From IMG/VR virus record IMGVR_UViG_3300033146_004280, positions 1-37,492 of that record: a stretch of 37,492 nt of DNA, one strand, 5' to 3'. Below are positions 1 to 5,879 of the stretch, one piece after another. A program made the position numbers and the translations under genes. This stretch comes from a virus. The notes under the pieces are model-generated. The model did no database searches. It had not been told where the DNA came from and was given only the letters and a program-made list of their open reading frames with translations. Numbering within the stretch: position 1 is the first letter of the stretch; every line of letters begins with the position of its first letter.

Positions 1-103
1 AGGTTATACTTATATAGAAGCACCAGGATGAATTTATTCACTGTAACAGACGCTAATATAAGTTAAGCAGTTCTTGGGTAAGGCTCAAACTCCCTTGAAT
101 TAT

Positions 104-181
104 ACGACTGTAGGCAAATTGGAATAAGCCACCACACTTTCACTGTGGATATTGCGGGTTCAAGCCCCGTCAGTCGTACCA
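104..181 (+). tRNA. tRNA-Glu(TTC)
   Basis: The acceptor ACGACTG pairs with CAGTCGT, followed by A73 and an encoded CCA. The anticodon stem CCACA/TGTGG carries a 7-nt loop with TTC, and the T loop is TTCAAGC. It is the first of a tRNA-rich block. Positions 1-103 before it show no gene I can support. Confidence 0.85.
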
Positions 182-189
182 AATGTAAC

Positions 190-280
190 AAAAACTTAAT
201 GAAGTTCTTAGGTCTTAGTTAGTGCCATAACTCCTCTGGGGTTTAAATATACTAACTTGATAGAATTTCATTAAGTTTTT
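190..280 (+). ncRNA. Structured RNA closed by a 14-bp stem, unassigned
   Basis: AAAAACTTAATGAA (190-203) is perfectly complementary to TTCATTAAGTTTTT (267-280). Inside, AGTTAGT pairs with ACTAACT. No reading frame is present. It lies just downstream of tRNA-Glu and is probably co-transcribed. I recognise no known family; strand is inferred from the flanking tRNAs. Confidence 0.45.
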
Positions 281-283
281 ATT

Positions 284-640
284 TACTCAAAATAGAAACA
301 GAATGCAAGCCAACTAAGTGGAATGGTATGAGAACCACGATATGGAATTAACTTGTGAAGAATAAAGACAATGTTATTGTCCCTCTTGGATTAACGAATA
401 TATGGAAATGAGATACATACGTCCTTTTAGTAGGCTAAAAGTTATCTCCAGGAGGTCAATGTAAAGGGATTGGGAAGCAGTTGTATAAGCATCCCCGGAC
501 TACCAGACTTTACTTAGAACCGCTTCCAGCGACTGATTCATCTCTGGAATGTTCACCAATAATTTTAAGAAGCTTTCAGATGGTAAAACATCCGGGACCT
601 ATACAAACCGTGGTAGAAGGTTTCTTAAAGTTATTGAGAT
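284..640 (+). ncRNA. Candidate large structured RNA, unassigned
   Basis: This 350-nt stretch has no ORF but many clean hairpins: GACAAT-gtt-ATTGTC near 369, CTTTTAG-tagg-CTAAAAG near 433, GGAAGC (472-477) with a distant GCTTCC, and a 14-bp helix with one G-U pair joining 558-571 to 622-635. It lies inside a phage tRNA cluster, a setting known for large ornate RNAs such as GOLLD and ROOL, but I cannot assign it to either. It may be one RNA or several. Confidence 0.35.
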
Positions 641-666
641 TAATTACCTTAATAATTTAGAAAAAA

Positions 667-806
667 TTGATAACTAAGACTTCGATGATAGCTCAACTGG
701 ATAGAGCGCTCACTGCTAAGGCGGGGGGAGGTTATGGGTTCGAGTCCCGTTCATTACGACCTGAAAAGATAGACGGCTGATTAAGATCGGTTTATCCTGT
801 TATCAA
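667..806 (+). ncRNA. tRNA-like domain enclosed in a longer stem
   Basis: Positions 682-759 look like a degenerate tRNA: TAGCTC D-arm start, T arm ATGGG-TTCGAGT-CCCGT, and an acceptor in which TCGATGA pairs with TCAT and CGA around a bulged TA. No acceptable anticodon stem can be drawn and no CCA follows. The unit is closed by TTGATAAC (667-674) with GTTATCAA (799-806). It could be a decayed tRNA or a tRNA mimic. Confidence 0.35.
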
Positions 807-914
807 ACAACTAGAAGATATGAATGACGATTCAGAATGTCTAGGTTTTTCGATGATTGAACTGTACATCAATTCAGTTTCGGTGAGGGTACACCGATAA
901 CAATACCCAAATTT

Positions 915-989
915 GGTCTTGTAACTCAGAGGCAGAGTGCTACATTGTCAGTGTAGAAGTCGGGATTTCGAAATTCCTCAGGACCGCCA
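915..989 (+). tRNA. tRNA-Asp(GTC)
   Basis: Acceptor GGTCTTG/CAGGACC is followed by G73 (as expected for Asp) and an encoded CCA. The anticodon arm is CTACA-TTGTCAG-TGTAG. The T arm has loop TTCGAAA and one mismatched pair. Confidence 0.85.
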
Positions 990-1004
990 AATTAGAATAA
1001 ATAT

Positions 1005-1084
1005 AGCAGAGTAAAGAGAAGTCTGGTTACTCATCGGTCTCATAAGCCGACATTACGGGGGTTCAAATCCCTCCTCTGCACCCA
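1005..1084 (+). tRNA. tRNA with CAT anticodon (Met or Ile2)
   Basis: Acceptor AGCAGAG pairs with CTCTGC but leaves A1 opposite A72, followed by C73 and CCA. The anticodon arm TCGGT-CTCATAA-GCCGA gives CAT. It has a short variable loop. The three consecutive G-C pairs of initiator tRNA are absent, so this is an elongator Met or an Ile tRNA that needs lysidine; sequence alone does not decide. Confidence 0.7.
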
Positions 1085-1091
1085 AAATTAA

Positions 1092-1173
1092 TGGCAGATA
1101 GAATAATGGTAATTCCCCCGGCTCATAACCGGTGTTCGAAAGAACTATGCAGGTTCAAATCCTGTTCTGCCAA
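1092..1173 (+). tRNA. Class II (long variable arm) tRNA with CAT anticodon
   Basis: The acceptor TGGCAGA/TCTGCCA is perfect, with A73 and no encoded CCA (CCC follows). D stem is GAAT/ATTC, and the anticodon loop CTCATAA lies on a CCGG/CCGG stem. Between anticodon stem and T stem sits a 4-bp hairpin GTTC-GAAA-GAAC (1134-1145). That is a long variable arm, normally limited to Leu, Ser and Tyr in bacteria. Charging identity is therefore unclear. Confidence 0.7.
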
Positions 1174-1175
1174 CC

Positions 1176-1222
1176 CGTAGTAGTATTTTGATACATAGAA
1201 GTTCAACCTTCTTACTACGACC
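1176..1222 (+). ncRNA. 47-nt tRNA-like remnant or mimic
   Basis: CGTAGTA (1176-1182) pairs with TACTACG, followed by ACC. Between them are a small hairpin GTAT-tttg-ATAC and a T-arm-like hairpin AGAAG-TTCAAC-CTTCT. D arm and anticodon arm are missing. It is probably the residue of a deleted tRNA, though a deliberate minihelix is possible. Confidence 0.35.
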
Positions 1223-1247
1223 GTATATCGAACTAAGTATCGAACTT

Positions 1248-1255
1248 TATAAATA
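1248..1255 (+). promoter_or_regulatory. T4-type late promoter, probably giving a leaderless mRNA
   Basis: TATAAATA ends 4 nt before the ATG at 1260. In the four pseudoknot leaders of this window the same promoter lies 4 nt before the first base of a conserved stem, taken as the transcript start. By that rule the A of this ATG is +1. No Shine-Dalgarno sequence is present. Confidence 0.6.
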
Positions 1256-1259
1256 ATAT

Positions 1260-1931
1260 ATGAATGAAACAAAATATATTATCTATAAGATAACAAACTT
1301 AATAAATGAAAAAATCTATATAGGGTGTCATAAATGCGAAGACATTAATGATGATTATATGGGTTCAGGTACACTTTTAAAAAGAGCTAAAGAAAAATAT
1401 GGTATAGAAAATTTCAGTAAAGAAATTCTTGAAGTATATAATACATCTGAAGAAATGTTTAATATGGAGTCTCAATTAGTAAATGAAGAATTTATTTCTA
1501 GAGATGATGTATATAATATTAAATTGGGCGGAGAAGGTGGCTGGGATTATATAAATGACCATAATTTATGTAATACTTTTAATAGAGAATTAAATTTAAT
1601 TCTCGGAGAAAGAGGTAGGCAATCGCAGAAAATCTTATCAGAAACTGATAATGAATGGGTTAAGCAAAGATCTGAAAATTTATCTGTAAGTAGTAAAAAA
1701 TATTTTGAAGATGGCGGCATCAATGGATTCGCCGGTAAAGTGCATTCAGACGAAGCAAAAAAGAAAATTGGTGAAGCAAATTCAAAACACCAAAAAGGCG
1801 AAGGTAATTCACAATTTGGTAAAGTATGGATTTATAGTTTAGACTTAAAAGAGTCTAAGAAAATAGAAAAAGAAGAACTCCCTAAATATTTAGATTTAGG
1901 TTGGTTTAAAGGCCGTAAAATGAAGTTTTGA
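1260..1931 (+). CDS. GIY-YIG homing endonuclease
   Basis: The 223-aa protein opens with a GIY-YIG nuclease domain: YIIYKITN (residues 6-13), then KIYIGCHK, and GSGTLLKRAKEKYGIENF around 37-54. A NUMOD3-like region (GFAGKVHSDEAKKKIGEANSKH) and a C-terminal segment ending GWFKGRKMKF follow and probably bind the target DNA. It is a free-standing mobile endonuclease between tRNA genes, with no intron boundaries I can support. Its C-terminal half is nearly identical to that of 2659-3333, and the last segment recurs in the HNH protein at 19977, so modules have been exchanged. A late promoter ends 4 nt upstream and no SD is visible. Confidence 0.85.
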   Translation: MNETKYIIYKITNLINEKIYIGCHKCEDINDDYMGSGTLLKRAKEKYGIENFSKEILEVYNTSEEMFNMESQLVNEEFISRDDVYNIKLGGEGGWDYINDHNLCNTFNRELNLILGERGRQSQKILSETDNEWVKQRSENLSVSSKKYFEDGGINGFAGKVHSDEAKKKIGEANSKHQKGEGNSQFGKVWIYSLDLKESKKIEKEELPKYLDLGWFKGRKMKF

Positions 1932-2202
1932 ATTGTTTAAAGTATAAAGGTTAGTAGCCTCCATTATAATAGACTATTATAATTTAATGAAACCTGTTAG
2001 TAAGCTGTCACTTACATCTTCTATAATGGTTAGTAATTTTATATTTTAAACAGTCCAAGTTTTAGAATTTTTACAACGACGCTGTGAGATAAAAGATATT
2101 CAGACCGGTTTTATGAATATCAAGAGTCAGGAAAAGAGAAAAAATTCAAAGGTTTTAAAGAAAGTTCCCGTATGGGTGATTTGAAGCCCTGGAGATATCC
2201 TA
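1932..2202 (+). other. Non-coding stretch with RNA structure
   Basis: There is no ORF. It contains a 7-bp hairpin GATATTC/GAATATC near 2095-2118. A 20-nt segment at 2057-2076 (AAGTTTTAGAA, T-run, ACAA) recurs at 5690-5710 inside the tmRNA gene with one T added. It may be the 5' part of the RNA annotated next, or a decayed RNA gene. Confidence 0.3.
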
Positions 2203-2336
2203 AAGTTTTTAGCCTTTAAGAAGAGTATAAAGAGAAAGAGGTTCAAATCCTCGGGAGGGGACTGATAATTTCTATCCCCGCCATGTTGACTGCTGAGGAA
2301 AAAAAGTCATTTATTCTTCTTAAAGTGTAAAAACTT
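2203..2336 (+). ncRNA. Structured RNA with T-arm mimic in a 20-bp stem
   Basis: AAGTTTTTA plus CTTTAAGAAGA (to 2224) pairs with TCTTCTTAAAG (2315-2325) plus TAAAAACTT, giving 20 bp with a 2x2 internal loop. Inside are GAGG-TTCAAAT-CCTC, which copies a tRNA T arm, and a GGGG/CCCC hairpin followed by GCCA. No anticodon arm is found. The unit directly precedes tRNA-Thr, and I know of no matching family. Confidence 0.45.
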
Positions 2337-2338
2337 AT

Positions 2339-2415
2339 GCTGGTATAGCTCAGATGGCTAGAGCAGTTGATTTGTAATCAACAGGCCCGGGGTTCAAATC
2401 CTCGTACCAGCACCA
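2339..2415 (+). tRNA. tRNA-Thr(TGT)
   Basis: Acceptor GCTGGTA/TACCAGC is perfect, with A73 and encoded CCA. Anticodon arm GTTGA-TTTGTAA-TCAAC is canonical, with a TAGCTC D arm and TTCAAAT T loop. Confidence 0.9.
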
Positions 2416-2558
2416 TTAAAATATTGAATGAAGAATTTATAAGAATCTTTCATTCAGTATTTACCAAACTGATAAATAGCTGATTGAGCTAGCACATTTG
2501 ATGCAGTACAAAGAGAGTTAGGTAGCTTTCGAAAAATGTTACTGTCTTATAAATGTGT

Positions 2559-2640
2559 TCTGTTGTAGCCAATCGGTACGGCACCTGACTGTTAATCAGT
2601 GGAAGCAATTCCTATGTAGGTTCAAATCCTACCAGCAGAG
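2559..2640 (+). tRNA. Class II (long variable arm) tRNA with GTT anticodon
   Basis: Acceptor TCTGTTG pairs with CAGCAGA, with G73 and no encoded CCA. Anticodon loop CTGTTAA sits on CTGA/TCAG, giving GTT (Asn codons). The variable region folds as GGAA-GCAA-TTCC, a long arm of the Ser/Leu/Tyr type. A canonical short-arm tRNA-Asn(GTT) exists at 3338, so this is a second, structurally different reader of AAY. G73 is compatible with both Asn and Ser. Confidence 0.7.
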
Positions 2641-2646
2641 CACATT

Positions 2647-2654
2647 TATAAATA
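2647..2654 (+). promoter_or_regulatory. T4-type late promoter, probably giving a leaderless mRNA
   Basis: TATAAATA is followed by exactly 4 nt and then the ATG at 2659, the same arrangement as at 1248. It overlaps the 3' trailer of the preceding tRNA. Confidence 0.6.
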
Positions 2655-2658
2655 ATGT

Positions 2659-3333
2659 ATGAATTACATAATATATAAGGTAACAAACTTAATAAATAAA
2701 AAAATCTATATAGGAGCTCATAAATGTGAAGACATTAATGATGATTATATGGGTTCAGGTAAGTATTTAAAAAATGCTCAAGATAAGTACGGTATAGAAA
2801 ATTTTCATAAGGAAATTATAGAAATTTTCGATAATTCAGAAGAAATGTTTCAACTAGAGTCTCAATTAGTAAATGAAGAATTTATTAAAGATACTAATAC
2901 TTATAACCTTAGATTAGGTGGAAATGGCGGATTCGATTATATAAATTCTAATAATAAGAATTTATACTATAATGATGAAGGTGAATTATTAAATGGTAAA
3001 AATTGGAGTTTAGCTGGAAGGGCGAAACAAAAATGGTTATTTGAAAATGATCCAGAATGGGTCAAATCTTTATCTAATAGTTTATCTGTAAGTAGTAAAA
3101 AATATTTTGAAGATGGTGGCATTAATGGGTTTGCTGGTAAAGCACATTCAGATGAAACCAAGAAAAAAATAGGTGAAGCAAATTCAAAACACCAAAAAGG
3201 CGAAGGTAATTCGCAATTTGGTAAAGTATGGATTTATAATATAGACTTGAAAGAGTCTAAGAAAATAGAAAGAGATAAACTCCCTGAATATTTAGATTTA
3301 GGTTGGCTTAAAGGCCGTAAAATGAAGTTTTAA
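2659..3333 (+). CDS. GIY-YIG homing endonuclease
   Basis: This 224-aa paralogue of the protein at 1260 has GIY-YIG motifs YIIYKVTN (3-10) and KIYIGAHK, and a similar N-terminal domain through about residue 80. The middle (about 90-140) is diverged. From SLSVSSKKYFEDGG onward it is almost identical to the paralogue, with a NUMOD3-like motif and the GWLKGRKMKF end. The sharp change in similarity suggests gene conversion of the DNA-binding half. It lies between a tRNA with GTT anticodon and tRNA-Asn, and its stop is 5 nt from the start of tRNA-Asn. It has a late promoter and no SD. Confidence 0.85.
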   Translation: MNYIIYKVTNLINKKIYIGAHKCEDINDDYMGSGKYLKNAQDKYGIENFHKEIIEIFDNSEEMFQLESQLVNEEFIKDTNTYNLRLGGNGGFDYINSNNKNLYYNDEGELLNGKNWSLAGRAKQKWLFENDPEWVKSLSNSLSVSSKKYFEDGGINGFAGKAHSDETKKKIGEANSKHQKGEGNSQFGKVWIYNIDLKESKKIERDKLPEYLDLGWLKGRKMKF

Positions 3334-3337
3334 ATAT

Positions 3338-3412
3338 TCCGGGTTAGCTCAGTTGGTAGAGCAGGTGTCTGTTAAACACAAGGTCGCAGGATCGTGCCCG
3401 CACCCGGAGCCA
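3338..3412 (+). tRNA. tRNA-Asn(GTT)
   Basis: Acceptor TCCGGGT/ACCCGGA is perfect, with G73 and encoded CCA. Anticodon loop CTGTTAA sits on a GTGT/ACAC stem, with a class I variable loop. The T loop is ATCGTGC rather than TTCNANN. Confidence 0.85.
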
Positions 3413-3417
3413 AAATT

Positions 3418-3495
3418 GCTGATTTAGCTCATCATTGGAAGAGTACCGCTTTTGTACTGCGGAGGCGACGGGTTCGAGTCCTGTAATCAGCTCCA
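3418..3495 (+). tRNA. tRNA-Thr(TGT), second copy
   Basis: Acceptor GCTGATT/AATCAGC is perfect, with T73 and encoded CCA. CCGC/GCGG plus a T-T pair closes loop TTTGTAC, giving TGT. Its sequence differs from the tRNA-Thr at 2339, so it is not a recent duplicate. Confidence 0.75.
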
Positions 3496-3808
3496 TAAAA
3501 TTAATTCAAGTATAATTTAGAATTATATTTCGATTAGTTTTTGCTTATTAAAAGGTTTAACCACTTTTAAAATCAGGGAGGCATGATATAGTCATAGCCG
3601 TTTGAACCTAAGCTAAATGACCAATTTAGTAGATTTTATTAATACCTCTAACGAGTCAATTCTTAGAATTTTGAAATAAGCTCATCAGGGCAGTTAGTTT
3701 TCAGTCTTACCTCTAGTGGCATTTTAGCGGCTATGTAAGGTCTACACTGATATAATTCTTTCGCTGGGCTGTAGACGTCTAGGCACTGGTGGGCAGATTT
3801 CAGAATTT
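3496..3808 (+). ncRNA. Non-coding stretch, candidate structured RNA
   Basis: There is no ORF over 310 nt. The clearest element is a perfect 7-bp pairing GTCTACA/TGTAGAC near 3751-3777. The G+C content is higher than in the flanking coding DNA, as in the other RNA-rich gaps of this block. I cannot assign a family. Confidence 0.25.
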
Positions 3809-3816
3809 TATAAATA
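3809..3816 (+). promoter_or_regulatory. T4-type late promoter of a pseudoknot leader
   Basis: TATAAATA lies exactly 4 nt upstream of ATAAGAG, the first strand of the leader's outer stem. The same spacing occurs in the three other leaders. Confidence 0.65.
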
Positions 3817-3820
3817 TATT

Positions 3821-3898
3821 ATAAGAGATATTAAATATGTAGAAGCTCTTCGACGTTCCTTCTACATATTTAATCTGAACGTCGAAATTCACTCTTAT
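3821..3898 (+). ncRNA. 5' pseudoknot leader of HNH endonuclease gene (copy 1)
   Basis: Outer stem ATAAGAG (3821-3827)/CTCTTAT (3892-3898). Stem A is a perfect 16 bp, 3830-3845 with 3859-3874. Stem B is TTCGACGTTC (3849-3858) with GAACGTCGAA (3877-3886); its 5' strand lies in the loop of A and its 3' strand lies after A, which is an H-type pseudoknot. The start codon follows 21 nt after the outer stem. Three other endonuclease genes carry the same architecture with different stem sequences. Confidence 0.75.
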
Positions 3899-3919
3899 AA
3901 TTTAATAAAAAGAATTATA

Positions 3920-4576
3920 ATGAACTATAAAAATATAAGCATTCTACTCGGTGAACAATCTAAATATAGTATAACATATATTAATATAATTAGAAAAGCA
4001 CATGATAGACAAAGAGTTATAAATCCTAAAATATATGAGAATCATCATATATTACCTAAGTCAATATTTCCTAAATATAAATCTTTAATAAAACATAAGT
4101 GGAATTCAGTATTACTAACATTTAAAGAGCACTATATTTGCCATCTATTAATATACAAACATTATAAAAGCATATTTAAGAAAAATGAATTTAAAAAAAT
4201 GGCGTATGCAATATTAGGAGTTAAAAATTCTACCGGTTATGCTAAAAATAGAATTAATGCAATAAAACTTAATACTGTTATAATAAATAAGGAATGGTTA
4301 CAGAATGAATTAAAAACCAAGAATTTAACATTAATAGTAGAAGAATCCAAATATAGTAAATATTTATTAACAAAATGTATAAAAGAATATAATTTAATAC
4401 AATATGTTAAATATGGAAAAGTTCGAGATGGACGAGAAGGAGATAAATTCGATATAGATAAAGAATGGTTGCAGAATGAATTAAAAACTAAAACTATTTC
4501 TGAAATTGCTACTAATAATTTTAGTGTTAGAGTTATCAGAAATAGGATAAAAAGGTGGAATTTAATATTAGTTTAA
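3920..4576 (+). CDS. HNH homing endonuclease
   Basis: The 218-aa protein has an HNH-type core at about 41-80: ENHHILPKSIF, then LLTFKEHYICHLLIYKHY, with paired His as metal and catalytic ligands. The C-terminal part carries two copies of a helix-turn-helix-like unit starting NKEWLQNELKTK and DKEWLQNELKTK, which probably contact the target. It is basic, AT-rich and free-standing. Expression probably depends on the late promoter and pseudoknot leader upstream; the Shine-Dalgarno is weak. Confidence 0.8.
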   Translation: MNYKNISILLGEQSKYSITYINIIRKAHDRQRVINPKIYENHHILPKSIFPKYKSLIKHKWNSVLLTFKEHYICHLLIYKHYKSIFKKNEFKKMAYAILGVKNSTGYAKNRINAIKLNTVIINKEWLQNELKTKNLTLIVEESKYSKYLLTKCIKEYNLIQYVKYGKVRDGREGDKFDIDKEWLQNELKTKTISEIATNNFSVRVIRNRIKRWNLILV

Positions 4577-4587
4577 TATTACTATGT

Positions 4588-4800
4588 TATAATAATAGTA
4601 TGAAAGTTGATAATTCATAGGTCTTCTATTACCTTCGTAAAAATAGAACGCATAGAGGTTAGCTTCCATTGAATCTGCGTAAAATTCAAATAAAGTTAGA
4701 TACTTACTAATCTGGTAATATTGGAAATCTAAGAATATTAGATAGAGTCTTGCCATGAAGTGGCATAGAGACTTATGAAGCGTTTAATATTTGGATTTTT
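4588..4800 (+). ncRNA. Candidate structured RNA with its own -10 box
   Basis: TATAAT at 4588-4593 precedes about 200 nt without a significant ORF. It contains TTCTATT/AATAGAA and a strong hairpin near 4746-4773 in which AGTCT and TGCCA pair with TGGCA and AGACT around loop TGAAG. The next gene has its own promoter at 4864. An independent small RNA is possible, but strand and ends are guesses. Confidence 0.35.
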
Positions 4801-4863
4801 TAAATATATTTTAATAATATTATTATAGTATTATAATTTAATATTAGTTTAATGTATTTTCGT

Positions 4864-4869
4864 TATAAT
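4864..4869 (+). promoter_or_regulatory. -10 box for the cytochrome gene
   Basis: TATAAT lies 20 nt upstream of the start at 4889, with AAAGGA in between. The usual upstream TTTAAGC box is absent. Confidence 0.5.
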
Positions 4870-4888
4870 AAGATATAAAAGGATAAGA

Positions 4889-5233
4889 ATGAATAAAATC
4901 GGAATTTGGATAACAATAGTTGCACTAGCATCAATGGCGGCTTGTGCTGATATTAAAGCAGATACAAATGCTACAGAAATAAGTGTACAGAAATGTACTG
5001 GTTGTCATGGTAAAAACTTTGACAAAAAAGCCCTAGGGAAATCAAAAGTAGTTTCAGAAATGAAATATTCAGAGATTAAAACAGCATTAGCTGGTTACCA
5101 AGATGGTACTTATGGTGGGACTATGAAAGGTCTTATGGTTGGTCAAGTAAAAGATATGAATGAAACTTCAATTGATGCTATGTCAATGCATATTGCAAGA
5201 GATTGTAATGAAACGGTTTGTATCGTAAAATAA
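4889..5233 (+). CDS. Periplasmic c-type cytochrome, c553-like
   Basis: The 114-aa protein starts with a Sec signal peptide (about 1-23, hydrophobic GIWITIVALASMAA then CA). A single haem site CTGCH lies at about 36-40, and the region GGTMKGLMVGQV near 76-87 supplies the likely distal Met ligand. ALGKSKVVSEM and GYQDGTYGGTMKGL match what I know of Campylobacterota cytochrome c553 proteins, small carriers between the bc1 complex and terminal oxidases. Maturation would use the host haem-attachment machinery. It stands alone between structured RNAs with its own promoter and SD. It was probably acquired from the host, and keeping respiratory electron flow is the obvious guess for its role. Codon 18 is followed by CA, so a lipoprotein signal cannot be excluded. 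Confidence 0.8.
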   Translation: MNKIGIWITIVALASMAACADIKADTNATEISVQKCTGCHGKNFDKKALGKSKVVSEMKYSEIKTALAGYQDGTYGGTMKGLMVGQVKDMNETSIDAMSMHIARDCNETVCIVK

Positions 5234-5239
5234 TACTTT

Positions 5240-5475
5240 GGTGATCAGCAGCCAATTTGAGAAATCTAACAAATGCGGGAACCGAAAAATTTTTGATAAT
5301 CAGAGGCGAAAGCCGAAGACATGTGGTTATTTTAGATTCCATATTTGATGTGTGGTAACAGCACTAGTCCATAAGTGACGAATCAAATTTTGCCTAAAAT
5401 ACTTATTGAAGACTTGTAGACAAGGTGGTACAAGTATAAATAACGTCCTTGTCAACTACCCCTTTAAGTAGGGAT
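5240..5475 (+). ncRNA. Candidate structured RNA upstream of tmRNA
   Basis: There is no ORF. Pairings include AATCTAA/TTAGATT, ATTTGAT/ATCAAAT, GGC-GAAA-GCC and ACAAGG/CCTTGT. A TATAAATA late promoter lies inside it at 5435-5442, so its 3' part may be the 5' leader of the tmRNA precursor. Confidence 0.3.
5435..5442 (+). promoter_or_regulatory. T4-type late promoter upstream of tmRNA
   Basis: TATAAATA ends 38 nt before the tmRNA 5' end, leaving a short leader of the kind RNase P removes. Confidence 0.5.
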
Positions 5476-5480
5476 AATAT

Positions 5481-5811
5481 GGGGAATAACTGAATCGATT
5501 GGTTATTAAAGTAAATGTAGAAACAAGTAGATAATGAGTTATATCTTAAAAATACTTAACAAATATAAGTGCAAATAACACAAACTATTCTCGTAGAGGA
5601 GTCCTAGCGGCTTAATCAACGACTAAGGAACTATCCTTAGTTACCAAAAATAGTAACCGTAAAAACGATAAGGGTGATATCTTATCAAAAAGTTTTAGAA
5701 TTTTTTACAAAAATCGGGAATTAGCTACCATAAGCGCTTAACCTTAAACTTGTATAATTTCGAAATTGAAACAATAATTAAGAACCGGAGTCGAATCCGG
5801 ATTCTCCACCA
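5481..5811 (+). ncRNA. ssrA: tmRNA (10Sa RNA), phage-encoded
   Basis: The 331-nt gene begins GGGGAAT and ends ATTCTCC-A-CCA; the ends form a 7-bp acceptor stem with a G-U at the third pair, the alanine identity signal of tmRNA. The 5' end continues CTGAATCGATTGG, close to the conserved tmRNA D-domain CTGGATTCGAC. The T arm is CCGGA/TCCGG around TCGAA, with a loop one nt shorter than usual. The resume codon GCA at 5571 opens a 14-codon tag, ANNTNYSRRGVLAA, then TAA (5613-5615). A CTAAGG/CCTTAG hairpin follows. ANNTNY matches Campylobacterota tags as I recall them, but the second half differs from the usual APAYAKAA. It pairs functionally with the SmpB at 10349. Length fits bacterial tmRNA (about 350 nt). 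Confidence 0.85.
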
Positions 5812-5879
5812 ATCTTTTATTAAGACTTAAAATTAAAAACTAATTGTAAATTTTAATAAAGAATTAATGTTAATTATGG

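Noticed and set aside
284-640. RNase P RNA
   Set aside because: The conserved RNase P core sequences were looked for and not seen.
1005-1084. Initiator tRNA-fMet because of the unpaired first base pair
   Set aside because: The three G-C pairs above the anticodon loop required for initiators are missing.
1174-2338. Group I intron carrying the GIY-YIG gene
   Set aside because: No P, Q, R, S core elements or tRNA exon halves that join could be found; the endonuclease looks free-standing.
4568-4756. 62-codon minus-strand frame
   Set aside because: No SD, and it lies over a non-coding, hairpin-rich stretch with biased composition.
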